Below, piece by piece: positions 49,902 through 59,539 of a stretch of 64,000 bases of DNA (its first letter is position 1; each line of letters starts with the position of its first letter). Made by a program: the position numbers and the translations under genes. The notes beneath the pieces are model-generated. The model had not been told where the DNA came from. It saw only the letters and a list, made by a program, of their open reading frames with translations, and made no database searches. This stretch comes from Nocardioides sp. L-11A. Lineage in GTDB: Bacteria > Actinomycetota > Actinomycetes > Propionibacteriales > Nocardioidaceae. Where the stretch lies: the NCBI GenBank assembly GCA_029961745.1, contig CP124680.1, positions 4,836,001 to 4,900,000 of the forward strand. The letters are read 5' to 3'.

Positions 49902-51554
49902 GTGACCGACAGCACACGGCCGACGGCGCTGGAGGCCCGCTGGGGACCGACCTCCGCGTGGAACGTCGGTACCCAGCTTCGGCGTCAGGCCGTGGAGCGG
50001 CCGCGAGCGCCGTACGTCGCCGTCGGCGACGCGCCCGCGCTGGCCTTCGCGGAGGTCGCCGCCGAGGCCGAGCGGACCGCCGGCCGGTTCTGGTCACTCG
50101 GCCTGCGCGCCGGCGACCGGGTGCTGTTCTTCCTCCCCACCTGCGGCGAGGCGGTCCACGGCTGGCTCGGCGCGAAGCTCCTCGGCCTGGTCGACATCCC
50201 CCTGAACGACGCCTTCCGCGGCGAGTCCCTGGCGCACGCGGTCAACCTCTCCGGCGCCCGGGTGATCGTGCTGAGCCGCGCGCTCGCCCCCGAGCTCGCC
50301 CAGGTGCGCGACAGGATCACGGGCGACCTCGCCGTGGTCGTCGCCGAGGACCTCGACGAGCTCCCCGTCGCCACGGACTGGGAGCCGGCCGCCCCTGCCC
50401 ACAGCGACCTGTCCACGGTGCTGCTCACCTCCGGCACCACGGGACCGGCCAAGGGCGTGATGATGACCAACGCCCAGACGCACGCGATCGCTCGGGAGTG
50501 CGCGGAGGGTCTGCGGATGGGCGCCGAGGACGTCTTCTACTGCTTCCATCCGCTGTTCCACATGGCCGGCCGGTTCGGCGCGCTCTACGCCGCGCTGATC
50601 ACCGGGGCCCGGGTGTGCCTCGACGTCGGCTTCGCCCCTGAGCGCTGGATCGACCGGATCCGGGCCTGCGGTGCGACGGTCACCATCGCCCACGGCCCGA
50701 TGATCGAGATGGTGCACGCGACCGAGCGCCGCCCCGACGACGCCACGACCGCGCTGCGCGCGGTGCTCGCCGCTCCCCTGCCGGCGGCGATCGGCGCCGA
50801 CTTCGAGGAGCGCTTCGGCGTCGTCGCCCTCGAGACATGGGGCATGACCGAGGTGACCGCCTGCTGCTGGCGTCCGTACGACGCCCCGCTCCGGTTGGGG
50901 GCGGCCGGCCGCCCCCTCGACGAGCTGGTCGAGATCACCGTGGTCGACCCGGTGACCGACGAGCCGCTTCCGGCCGGACAGGTCGGCGAGATCACGGTGC
51001 GCCCGCGCCATCCCTGGCTGCTCATGCAGGGCTACCTCGGCATGCCCGAGGAGACCGTGCGCGCCTGGCGCAACCTGCGCTTCCACAGCGGCGACGCCGG
51101 CTTCCTCGACGACGACGGCTGGCTGCACTTCGTCGACCGCCTCGGCGACCGGATCCGCCGCAAGGCCGAGAACATCTCGTCCTACGACATCGAGGTCGCC
51201 GCCGGCAGCCACCCCGGCGTGACCGAGGCGGCGGCGGTCGGCGTACCCGTCACGCCGTCGGACGACGAGATCAAGCTCGTGGTCGCGACCCGCGGGAGCT
51301 TCGACCCCGAGGCGCTCTTCCGCCATCTCGTCGCCGAGCTCCCGCACCACATGGTCCCGCGCTACGTCGAGCGCCTCGACGCACTGCCCCGCACGCCCAC
51401 CAACAAGGTGCGCAAGCGGGAGCTGCGCGAGCGCGGCGTCACCTCGGGCACCTGGGACTACAAGGCGGCGGGACTCTCCATCCGCACCCTGCGTGGGTCC
51501 ACGGACCACACCGGACAACGACCGACAGCAGCCGCGAAAGGCAGCACCGCATGA
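49902..51554 (+). CDS. Acyl-CoA synthetase / AMP-dependent ligase 2 (CaiC-like)
   Basis: 550 residues. ANL motifs: LLTSGTTGPAKGVMMT, ETWGMTEVT, SGDAGFLDDDGWLHFVDRLGDRIRRKAENIS, and the C-terminal Lys in PTNKVRKREL. Overall resembles CaiC/long-chain-type ligases. First gene of the operon carrying the second Liv-type transporter; leaderless GTG start behind O5. Its stop overlaps the LivH-like start (ATGA). Confidence 0.9.
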   Translation: MTDSTRPTALEARWGPTSAWNVGTQLRRQAVERPRAPYVAVGDAPALAFAEVAAEAERTAGRFWSLGLRAGDRVLFFLPTCGEAVHGWLGAKLLGLVDIPLNDAFRGESLAHAVNLSGARVIVLSRALAPELAQVRDRITGDLAVVVAEDLDELPVATDWEPAAPAHSDLSTVLLTSGTTGPAKGVMMTNAQTHAIARECAEGLRMGAEDVFYCFHPLFHMAGRFGALYAALITGARVCLDVGFAPERWIDRIRACGATVTIAHGPMIEMVHATERRPDDATTALRAVLAAPLPAAIGADFEERFGVVALETWGMTEVTACCWRPYDAPLRLGAAGRPLDELVEITVVDPVTDEPLPAGQVGEITVRPRHPWLLMQGYLGMPEETVRAWRNLRFHSGDAGFLDDDGWLHFVDRLGDRIRRKAENISSYDIEVAAGSHPGVTEAAAVGVPVTPSDDEIKLVVATRGSFDPEALFRHLVAELPHHMVPRYVERLDALPRTPTNKVRKRELRERGVTSGTWDYKAAGLSIRTLRGSTDHTGQRPTAAAKGSTA

Positions 51555-52396
51555 GCGAGCTCGTGGAGTACATCGTCCAGGGGATCCTGATCGGCTCGGC
51601 CTACGGCCTGGTCGCGCTCCCCATCAGCATCGTCTATGCCACCACCCACTCCATCGACGCCGCGGTCGGCAGCCATGCGGTGGTCGCCGCGACCACGGCC
51701 GCCGCCATCGGGGGCCCGGTCGGCATCGTCGTCGGGATCGGCGCGGGCCTCGTCACGACGGGGGTCGTGGCGGCGACCTATCTGATCCTGCGCGGTCGCG
51801 GCTCGGTCGACCCGATCACCATCGTGCTGGCCACCTTCGGCATCGCCTTCGCGCTGCAGGCGCTGGTGCTGCTCTGGCACGGCCGCGAGCCGGTCGTCGG
51901 CCACGGGTTCAGCGCCAACTGGGACCTGCTGGGCATCTCGGTCAACCCGCAGTCGGCGCTCAACCTCGCGTTCGGCCTGGTCGCGATGGCCGCCATCGCC
52001 CTGGTGCTGGCCCGCACCCCCCTGGGCCGGTCGTTGCGCGCCTGCGCCGACAACCCGCTCGGCGCCCAGCTCACCGGCCTGTCCGTACGACGGCTCCAGA
52101 CCACCGCCATCCTGATCGGCGGCGGACTCGCCTCGGTGGCGGGCATCCTGCTCCTCTACACGACCGGCGTGAGCTACTCCTCCGGCCTCTCGATCACGCT
52201 GACGGCGATCGGCGCCGCCGTGGTCTTCGGCTTCCGCGGCCCCATCCACGGCTTCGTGGGAGGTCTGCTGTTCGGCGTGGTCCAGGCCCTGGTCGCCGGG
52301 TACGCCGAGACCGGCGTCGCCGCGGCGGTCCCGTACCTCTTCATCTTCCTGGCCCTGACCCTGGGCCGCTCCACCGCCGCGGTGGCCCGCGCATGA
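51551..52396 (+). CDS. Branched-chain-type ABC transporter permease (LivH-like), system 2
   Basis: 281 residues, about eight membrane helices. GILIGSAYGLVALPISIVYATTHSIDAAVG corresponds to the LivH N-terminal motif; the contact loop is LRACADNPLGAQLTGLSVRRL. It differs clearly from the LivH-like protein of system 1, so the two transporters are not a recent duplication. ATGA coupling on both sides. Confidence 0.9.
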   Translation: MSELVEYIVQGILIGSAYGLVALPISIVYATTHSIDAAVGSHAVVAATTAAAIGGPVGIVVGIGAGLVTTGVVAATYLILRGRGSVDPITIVLATFGIAFALQALVLLWHGREPVVGHGFSANWDLLGISVNPQSALNLAFGLVAMAAIALVLARTPLGRSLRACADNPLGAQLTGLSVRRLQTTAILIGGGLASVAGILLLYTTGVSYSSGLSITLTAIGAAVVFGFRGPIHGFVGGLLFGVVQALVAGYAETGVAAAVPYLFIFLALTLGRSTAAVARA

Positions 52397-53436
52397 GCAC
52401 CGGAGGTGTCCCCGTCATGGTTCGGCGCCAGCGCCCCACCCTCGTCCTCACCGCCGCGGTCGTGGCCCTGATGATCGTGATCGGGCAGGACCCGGCGAGG
52501 GTCGACGCCGCGATCACCATCGCGGTCTTCGCCCTGCTCGCGCTCTCGGTGGCGATCTCCTACGGCCAGGCCGGGATCCTCTCCGTCGCGCAGGCCGCCT
52601 TCGCCGCGCTCGGCGCGTACGCGAGCGCGATCCTCACCACCCGGTGGGAGCTGAGCCCGGTGCTCGGCCTGGTCGGCGCGGTCCTCGTGCCCGCCCTGGT
52701 CGCCTACCCCCTGTCCCGCCTGGTCGGGCGGCTCTCCCACCTGGCGCTGGCCATCGCCACGTTGGTCTTCGGCGAGATCGTCGTGATCCTGCTGCGCGAG
52801 GGCGGCGACCTCACCGGCGGCTACATCGGCATCTCCGGGATCCCGCCCCTGCCCTGGGCGCTGGACCTGAAGAACTACGCGATCTTCTCGTGGGTCGCGG
52901 TCATCGTCGTCGTGGCTCTCTACGCGAACCTGGTGGGGAGCAGTCACGGCCGGGCGCTGCAGACCATCCGCTGGGACACGCTGCGCGCGCGGGCCGACGG
53001 GGTCGACGTACCGGCCCGGGTGGCGGGCGTGTTCAGCCTCTCGGCCGCCGTCGCCGGCCTGGCCGGCTGGCTCTATGCCCACTACGTCACCTTCCTGGCC
53101 CCGGAGTCGCTGCCGAGCGCCCTCTCGATCACCGCCATCCTGATGGCGGTCGTCGGCGGCACCCGCTACGTCCTGGGACCTATCGTCGGCACCGCCGTGC
53201 TGTTCTACGTCAACGACGCGCTTCCGTCGGAGGAGGCCCAAGGCCTGCTGTACGGCGCCGCGCTGGTCGTCGCGCTGATCGTGGCGCCGCAGGGCCTGCT
53301 CGGTCTGGCCGACCAGGCCCGTCGCGCCATCGGGCGCCGGCCGGCTCCGCGGCTCTCCCCTCCGGCGAGATCGGAGGCGCCGGAGTCGGCGTCCCCGACG
53401 ACCCGGTCCGACGAGCCTGCCGAGGTGACCCGATGA
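52393..53436 (+). CDS. Branched-chain-type ABC transporter permease (LivM-like), system 2
   Basis: 347 residues, about ten membrane helices with a Pro/Ser-rich C-terminal tail of ~35 residues. LivM markers: ALSVAISYGQAGILSVAQAAFAALGAYA, LSHLALAIATLVFGEIV, and contact loop IRWDTLRARADGVDVPARV. Coupled to LivH-like and LivG-like genes by ATGA overlaps. Confidence 0.9.
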   Translation: MSTGGVPVMVRRQRPTLVLTAAVVALMIVIGQDPARVDAAITIAVFALLALSVAISYGQAGILSVAQAAFAALGAYASAILTTRWELSPVLGLVGAVLVPALVAYPLSRLVGRLSHLALAIATLVFGEIVVILLREGGDLTGGYIGISGIPPLPWALDLKNYAIFSWVAVIVVVALYANLVGSSHGRALQTIRWDTLRARADGVDVPARVAGVFSLSAAVAGLAGWLYAHYVTFLAPESLPSALSITAILMAVVGGTRYVLGPIVGTAVLFYVNDALPSEEAQGLLYGAALVVALIVAPQGLLGLADQARRAIGRRPAPRLSPPARSEAPESASPTTRSDEPAEVTR

Positions 53437-54196
53437 GTCTCGTCGCCACCGACCTCGCCATCAGCTTCGGCGGCGTCAGCGCGCTCGCCGGGGTCGGCCT
53501 CACCTTGGAGCCCGGAACCGTGCACGGGGTGATCGGGCCCAACGGCTCGGGCAAGAGCACCATGTTCAACTGCCTGACCGGCCTGATCCGGCCCGACCGC
53601 GGCACCGTCGTCCTCGACGAGCGCGACATCAGCGGCGTGGCGACCCACCGGCGGATCCACCTCGGCCTGGCCCGCACCTTCCAGACCCCCCGCTTCGACC
53701 CGGCCACGACCGTGTGGCAGGCCGTGGCCTGCGGCTTCTACCCCACGTCGGGACGCGGTCTGCTGCCGTCCCTGCTGTGGGCACCCTGGGTGAGCCGGGC
53801 CGAGCGGGCCACCGCCGAGCGCACCGATGCCCTGCTCGCGGACTTCCGGCTCGACGACGCGCGCGACGCGACGATCGGCGAGCTCCCCCTCGGCCGGGTG
53901 CGCCTGGTCGAGGTGGCCCGCGCGATGGCCATGGCGCCGCGCTACCTGCTGCTCGACGAACCCGCCGCGGGACTCGCCGTCGACGAGCAGGAGCTGCTCG
54001 CGAGCGAGCTCACCCGACTCGCCGGGGCGGGGGTCGGCGTCTTGCTGGTGGAGCACAACTTCGACCTGGTGGTGCGGATGTGCCACCGGATCCTGGTGCT
54101 CGAGCGCGGCCGGGTGCTCACCGAGGGCACGGCGGCGGAGGTCGCCGTCGACCCGGCGGTGCAACGTGTCTACCTCGGCATGGAGGAGGTCGCCTG

Positions 54197-54197
<1 letters not shown>
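53433..54197 (+). CDS. Branched-chain-type ABC transporter ATPase (LivG-like), system 2
   Basis: 254 residues. Walker A GPNGSGKSTMF, LivG-type HLGLARTFQTPRF, signature region ELPLGRVRLVEVARAM (again without a canonical LSGGQ), Walker B LLLDEPAAGLA and H-loop LVEHNF. The stop and the next start overlap as TGATG. Confidence 0.92.
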
Positions 54198-54897
<700 letters not shown>

Positions 54898-54901
<4 letters not shown>

Positions 54902-56037
54902 GCGGCGCCGGCGCGCTCGCGGGCATCCGCGTCGTCGACCTGTCGCGCAACGCTCCCGGCCCCTACGCCTCGATGCTGCTGGCCCGACTGGGCGCGGACG
55001 TGGTCACGGTCGCCGGCGGACGCACCGGCGAGGCGCTGCCCGAGCTGGCCGCCGGCAAGCGCCGGATCACCCTCGACATCCGAACGCCCGACGGCGCCCG
55101 CGCGCTGGAGACGCTGGTCGCCGGCGCCGACGTGCTGCTGGAGTCGTTCCGGCCCGGCGTCCTGGACCGGCTCGGTGTCGGCTACGACCGGCTCTCCCGG
55201 ATCAACCCGCGCCTGGTGCACTGCGCGCTCACCGGCTACGGCCAGTCCGGGCCGCTGCGCGCGGCCGCCGGCCACGACCTCAACTATCTCGCCGTGACGG
55301 GCGTCCTGGGCTGTCTCGGGCCGGCGGACGAGCCCGCCGTACCGCCGATCAACCTGGTCGCCGACATGGGCGGCGGCGGGCTGTGGGCGGCCTTCGGCAT
55401 CCTCGCGGCGCTGCACGAGCGCGAGCGGACCGGCGCCGGGCGCTACGTCGACGCCTCGATGGTCGACGGCGTGCTCTCCATGATGGGCACCTGGCTGACC
55501 GCCTGGGGCACCAGCGTGCTGCCGGCGCGGGGCGAGGGGCTGATGAGCGGCCAGGCGCCGTTCTACCGCTGCTACCGCTGCGCCGACGGCGCCTGGGTCG
55601 CCGTCGGCGCCATCGAGCCCCGCTTCTTCGCCGAGCTCTGGCGGCTGCTCGGCCTGCCCGGGGACCCGCCCGACCACCTCGACCCCGCGCGATGGCCGGA
55701 GCTCGGCGCCCGCCTCGAGGCGGTGTTCGCCACCCGCACTCGCGACACGTGGGCCGCGCTCGCGAACGACGAGTGCTGCCTCACCCCGGTGCTCGCCCCG
55801 GACGAGGTGCGCCACCATCCCCACCACCGCGACCGGCTCCCCCAGGGCGCCGAGGTCGCGCCCGCGGACCTGTTCCCGCGCGTCGACTGGCTGGCCGCCA
55901 ACGGCTGGACGGACGGCACCGACCGCACCGAGGCGGTGCTGCGCGCGGCGGGCCTCGAGCAGGACGTCCTCGCCCGGGTCCTGACCGCGCTGGCCGCCGT
56001 CCCGCAACCCGAGCTCGCCTGGCCGCCGACCCACTGA
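54898..56037 (+). CDS. Family III CoA-transferase / acyl-CoA racemase (CaiB-like)
   Basis: 379 residues. CaiB/BaiF fold: RVVDLSRNAPGPYASMLLARLGADVV, ESFRPGVLDRLGVGYDRLSRINPRLVHCALTGYGQSGP, and the catalytic Asp in YVDASMVDGVLSMM. It could move CoA between acids or epimerise a 2-methylacyl-CoA; with a methyl-branched substrate a racemase would be needed before S-specific acyl-CoA dehydrogenases, an inference. Last gene of the O5 operon, ended by a strong hairpin. Confidence 0.88.
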
Positions 56038-56058
56038 CCGGACCTGTCCAGGCATGCC

Positions 56059-56091
56059 GAGGCCCCGGCGGGTTCCACCCGCCGGGGCCTC
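56059..56091. terminator. Strong bidirectional terminator
   Basis: GAGGCCCCGGCGGG (56059-56072) is perfectly complementary over 14 bases to CCCGCCGGGGCCTC (56078-56091), with loop TTCCA. It lies between the convergent CoA-transferase and binding-lipoprotein genes. Confidence 0.85.
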
Positions 56092-56113
56092 GTCCGTCGT
56101 CCGACCGGGTCGG

Positions 56114-57316
56114 TCAGGACCCGGGCTGGTAGGTCGCGAACGCGCCGTCCTCGACCACGAGCAGGGCCAGGGCGTCGGTGCCCATCCCGTCCCGCTCGTC
56201 CTTCGTGTAGCAGACCGACGCGCCGATGGCGTAGGTGTCGAGGTCACAGACGTTCTCCATGGCGTCGCGCAGCTTCTCGCCGGTGATCTCCCCGTCGATC
56301 TTCTCCGCGCCCGCGGCCACCACCTGGGCACCGTTGGCGCCCGCGGCCTCGTACGACGTGGCGTCGTACCCGGCCGCCTCGAGCAGGTCCTTGAGCCGCT
56401 TCTCGTCCTCGGACGGGTTGTTCCAGTTGTTCATCGCGACCATGTGCACGCCCTCGGCGGCCTCGCCGGCGCCGTCGATGAAGCCCTGCTGGGCCAGTCC
56501 GATCCCACCCCACAGGTCGACGTCCGAGCCACCCTGGCGGACGGCGCGGGCGATGCCGACTCCCAGCGCGGTGGCGCCGGTGACCAGCAGCACGACGTCG
56601 GGGTCGGCGTTGCGGAGCTTGGTCGCCTGGGCGGTGAAGTCGGTGTCGGTCACCGCCGCGCTGGTCGTGCCGACGAGGTCGAGGCCGAGGTCGTCGGCCT
56701 GCTCCTCGATGTAGGCGACGCTGGAGTCGCCGTACGCCGACTGCTCGGCGAAGATGCCGACCTTGGTCTTGCCCTCGGCCACCACCTGGTCGAGCATCGC
56801 CTGCATCGTGACGAGGTCGCTCGGCGCCGATCGGAAGATCCAGGGCCAGAAGTCGTTGGCCTTGTCGGTCACCGAGATGGTGCCATTGGTCGCCAGGATC
56901 GGCGTCTTGAGACCGGCCGCGATCGGCGCGTAGGCCAGCGTGTTGCCGCCGGCGGTGGTGCCGATGATGACGTCGACCTTGTCCTGGGTGATCAGCTTGC
57001 GCGCCTCCTGGGCGGCCGTGGTCGGGTCGGTCTTGTCGTCGGCCTCGAAGATCTCGATCTTCTTGCCGTTGATCCCGCCGTCGGCGTTGATGTCGTCGAG
57101 GACGACGCGTGCGCCATTGCGCTCACTGATGCCGTACGGCGCGGCGGGGCCGGTCAGCGAGAACAGCAGGCCGACCCGGAGCGGGTCGTCGGCGCTGCCG
57201 CCGCCGCTGCCGGAGGCCGTGCCGGCCTCGCCGGTGCCGCAGGCGGCGACGGTCAGCATCGATCCGAGAGCGATTGCCGCGACCAGCGAGCGTCGCGCGG
57301 TCGTGAAACGGGTCAT
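56114..57316 (-). CDS. ABC transporter substrate-binding lipoprotein (LivK/type I fold), system 2
   Basis: 400 residues, lipobox VAAC. Type I fold: VGLLFSLTGPAAPYGISERNGARVVLDDINADGGINGKKIEI, VDVIIGTTAGGNTLAYAPIA, then VVLLVTGATALGVGIARAVRQGG. The ATG follows GAGGATGAG. Operator O6 lies about 60 bases upstream. It is the natural partner of the system 2 permeases and ATPases encoded just across the terminator. Confidence 0.92.
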   Translation of the reverse strand: MTRFTTARRSLVAAIALGSMLTVAACGTGEAGTASGSGGGSADDPLRVGLLFSLTGPAAPYGISERNGARVVLDDINADGGINGKKIEIFEADDKTDPTTAAQEARKLITQDKVDVIIGTTAGGNTLAYAPIAAGLKTPILATNGTISVTDKANDFWPWIFRSAPSDLVTMQAMLDQVVAEGKTKVGIFAEQSAYGDSSVAYIEEQADDLGLDLVGTTSAAVTDTDFTAQATKLRNADPDVVLLVTGATALGVGIARAVRQGGSDVDLWGGIGLAQQGFIDGAGEAAEGVHMVAMNNWNNPSEDEKRLKDLLEAAGYDATSYEAAGANGAQVVAAGAEKIDGEITGEKLRDAMENVCDLDTYAIGASVCYTKDERDGMGTDALALLVVEDGAFATYQPGS

Positions 57317-57376
57317 CTCATCCTCACAAGGGGTCCAGCACATGCATCGGGTCATGTGGCGTCCGCCACACCGTAG

Positions 57377-57400
57377 AATGAACTTGACGTCAATATCAAG
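57377..57400. promoter_or_regulatory. TetR-regulon operator O6
   Basis: AATGA, two bases, TTGACGTCAA, two bases, TCAAG. Directed toward the binding-lipoprotein gene (minus strand) and overlapping the stop codon of the acyl-CoA dehydrogenase gene upstream; TACGGT lies almost adjacent as a possible -10. Confidence 0.75.
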
Positions 57401-58460
57401 TACTTGGCACGAGACTTTCCAGCACCGCCTCGCGATGCCGCTCCGCGTCGCCGAACAGCGCCAGGTCCGACTCCGCGCGCCGCACGTGCAGGTGCGCTGA
57501 GTGCTCCCAGGTGAAGCCGATCCCGCCGTGCAGCTGGACGTTCTCCAGTGCGCAGCGCAGGTACGCCGGCCCGCAGGTCGCACCGGCCATGGCGACGGCG
57601 AGCGGCGCGACGTCCGCGTCCTCCTGGACCGCCCAGGCCGCGTGCTCCACGGCGGACAGGCTGAGGTCGAGCTCGATGGCGAGATCCGCGCAACGGTGCT
57701 TGACCGCTTGGAAGGAGCCGATCCGACGCCCGAACTGCACCCGGTCCAGGGTGTAGGCGACCGTGGCAGCGAGTACCGCCTCCGCTCCTCCGTGCTGCTC
57801 GCAGGCGACCGCGGCCGTCCGGGCACGGCGCAACCTGGCGAGCGCATCGGCCGCGAGCCGGTCGCCGACGCGCCGCGCGGGCGCGCTCGTGAGCGTGACC
57901 ACGGCGAAGTCGCGGACCAGGTCCATCGACGGCATCGTCCTGCGGTCCACGCCGTCGTCCTCCGGACCGACCAGCCACAGCCGCCCGGAGCCGTCGACGA
58001 CGAGCAGGAGATCGGCGGACATGCCGTCGACGACCTCGCCGAGCCGGCCGGTCAGCCGACCGTCCGCCCCCTCGGCGACCACCTCCAGGTCCGGTGCGTC
58101 CAGCACCGCGGCAAGGACCAGCTCCCCACCCAGCAGTCCGGGCAGGAGCTCGGCGAGGGCGGCGTCGTCCCCCGCGGCCAGCAGCAGGCCCTGACCCAGC
58201 ACGACCGAGCCGAGCACCGGCAGCGGCGCCAGCACGCGTCCACACTCGCGCAGCACGACGGCGAGCGCCCCGAAGCCGGAGGCCGCACCGCCGAGATCCT
58301 CGGGTAGGTCCAGGCCCGCCACGCCCAGCTGGTCGCACGCGCGACGCCACAGCTCGCGGTCGATCCGCGCGCCCGGTGGGCGGTCGCGCACCTCGACGGT
58401 GGCGAGGAAGTCCCGCACCACGCCCTGCCAGATCAGCAGGTCCTCGTCGCGCAGGATCAT
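57396..58460 (-). CDS. Acyl-CoA dehydrogenase family protein (short, FadE-like)
   Basis: 354 residues. C-terminal half carries the family features VQFGRRIGSFQAVKHRCADLAIE and ENVQLHGGIGFTWEHSAHLHVRRAESDL. The N-terminal half is short and lacks a clear catalytic Glu region, as in the non-catalytic or paired subunits of heteromeric FadE enzymes of steroid side-chain degradation. It may form a complex with the dehydrogenase at 59536. Start overlaps the phosphotransferase stop by ATGA. Confidence 0.85.
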   Translation of the reverse strand: MILRDEDLLIWQGVVRDFLATVEVRDRPPGARIDRELWRRACDQLGVAGLDLPEDLGGAASGFGALAVVLRECGRVLAPLPVLGSVVLGQGLLLAAGDDAALAELLPGLLGGELVLAAVLDAPDLEVVAEGADGRLTGRLGEVVDGMSADLLLVVDGSGRLWLVGPEDDGVDRRTMPSMDLVRDFAVVTLTSAPARRVGDRLAADALARLRRARTAAVACEQHGGAEAVLAATVAYTLDRVQFGRRIGSFQAVKHRCADLAIELDLSLSAVEHAAWAVQEDADVAPLAVAMAGATCGPAYLRCALENVQLHGGIGFTWEHSAHLHVRRAESDLALFGDAERHREAVLESLVPST

Positions 58461-59539
58461 GACGACACCCCCAGCAGGGCGAGAGCGCGCTCACCGAGGG
58501 ACTGCACCTGGGCACCACGCTCGGCCATCCGCGGATCGCTGGTCTCGCCGCGCAGATGCCGGTCGTAGAGCTGCTGCATGATCACGGCCGTCTTCCAGCA
58601 GCCGAAGGCCTCGTACCAGTCGACGGTGGCACGGTCGACGTCCAGCCCCGACCGCTCGGCGTACCTCGCCACGACCTCGCCCTTGGTCGGGAGACCGAGG
58701 TTCTCCAGGCCCGGGATCGCGAGCGCCGGCGAGCCGTCGTCACCCGGCCAGTAGTTGAGCAGGGTGCCGAGGTCGACCAACGGGTCGCCGAGGGTCGCCA
58801 TGTCCCAGTCGAAGACGGACACCACGACGTCCGGGTCGCCTGGAGCGAACTGGCAGTTGTCGGTCTTGAAGTCGTTGTGGACGATGGCGTCGCGTGCGGT
58901 CGCGGGCAGTGCCGTGACCAGGGCGGCGCCGGCGCGCTCGACGGCGGTGCCGGGCTCCGGCGACACGGCCTCCCACCGGCCGAGCCAGCCGCGGAGCTGG
59001 CGCTCGAGATAGCCGGCGGGCCGACCCAGGTCGCCCAGGTCGCAGGACGCCGGGTCCACGAGGTGCAGGTCGGCGAGCGCGTCGACGACCGCCAGCCCGA
59101 TCCGGTGGCCCGCGTCGGGCCCGGCCAGCTGCGCCGGGACCGTGTCCCACACGACGATGCCCGGGCGGTACTCGGAGACGAAGAAGCGCGAGCCGACGAC
59201 CGACTCGTCCTCGCAGTACAGCAGCGCCCGCGGAGCACGCGGGTAGGCACGGTGCAGGCGCGACAGCACCCGGTGCTCGCGGGCCATGTCGTGCGCGCCC
59301 GGCGCGAGCTTGCCGAACGGCGGCCGGCGTACGACGAGGCGGCGCTCGCCGACCGTGACCTGGTAGGTCAGGTTGGCCGACCCGTTGGGGAACTGCAGCA
59401 CGGACAGGGGACCGCCGAGCTCGGGCAGGTGCTCCTTGAGGTGCCGCTCGAGCGCGACCCAGTCGAGCTCCTCGCCCGGCCGCACCGGGGCCAGCTCCGG
59501 ATGGTCGGTGGTGGCCGAGCCGAGGGGCGCGCCGCTCAC
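58457..59539 (-). CDS. ACAD10/11-like phosphotransferase (APH fold)
   Basis: 360 residues. Kinase-like features: LQFPNGSANLTYQV, LVVRRPPFGKLAPGAHDMAREHRVL (nucleotide lobe), catalytic loop VHNDFKTDNCQF and metal site FDWDMATLGDPLVDLG. These match the kinase domain of human ACAD10/11, which phosphorylates 4-hydroxyacyl-CoAs so that a partner acyl-CoA dehydrogenase-like domain can eliminate phosphate. Here it sits between two acyl-CoA dehydrogenase genes, which suggests the same chemistry with separate subunits. GTGA and ATGA overlaps on either side. Confidence 0.87.
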   Translation of the reverse strand: MSGAPLGSATTDHPELAPVRPGEELDWVALERHLKEHLPELGGPLSVLQFPNGSANLTYQVTVGERRLVVRRPPFGKLAPGAHDMAREHRVLSRLHRAYPRAPRALLYCEDESVVGSRFFVSEYRPGIVVWDTVPAQLAGPDAGHRIGLAVVDALADLHLVDPASCDLGDLGRPAGYLERQLRGWLGRWEAVSPEPGTAVERAGAALVTALPATARDAIVHNDFKTDNCQFAPGDPDVVVSVFDWDMATLGDPLVDLGTLLNYWPGDDGSPALAIPGLENLGLPTKGEVVARYAERSGLDVDRATVDWYEAFGCWKTAVIMQQLYDRHLRGETSDPRMAERGAQVQSLGERALALLGVSS

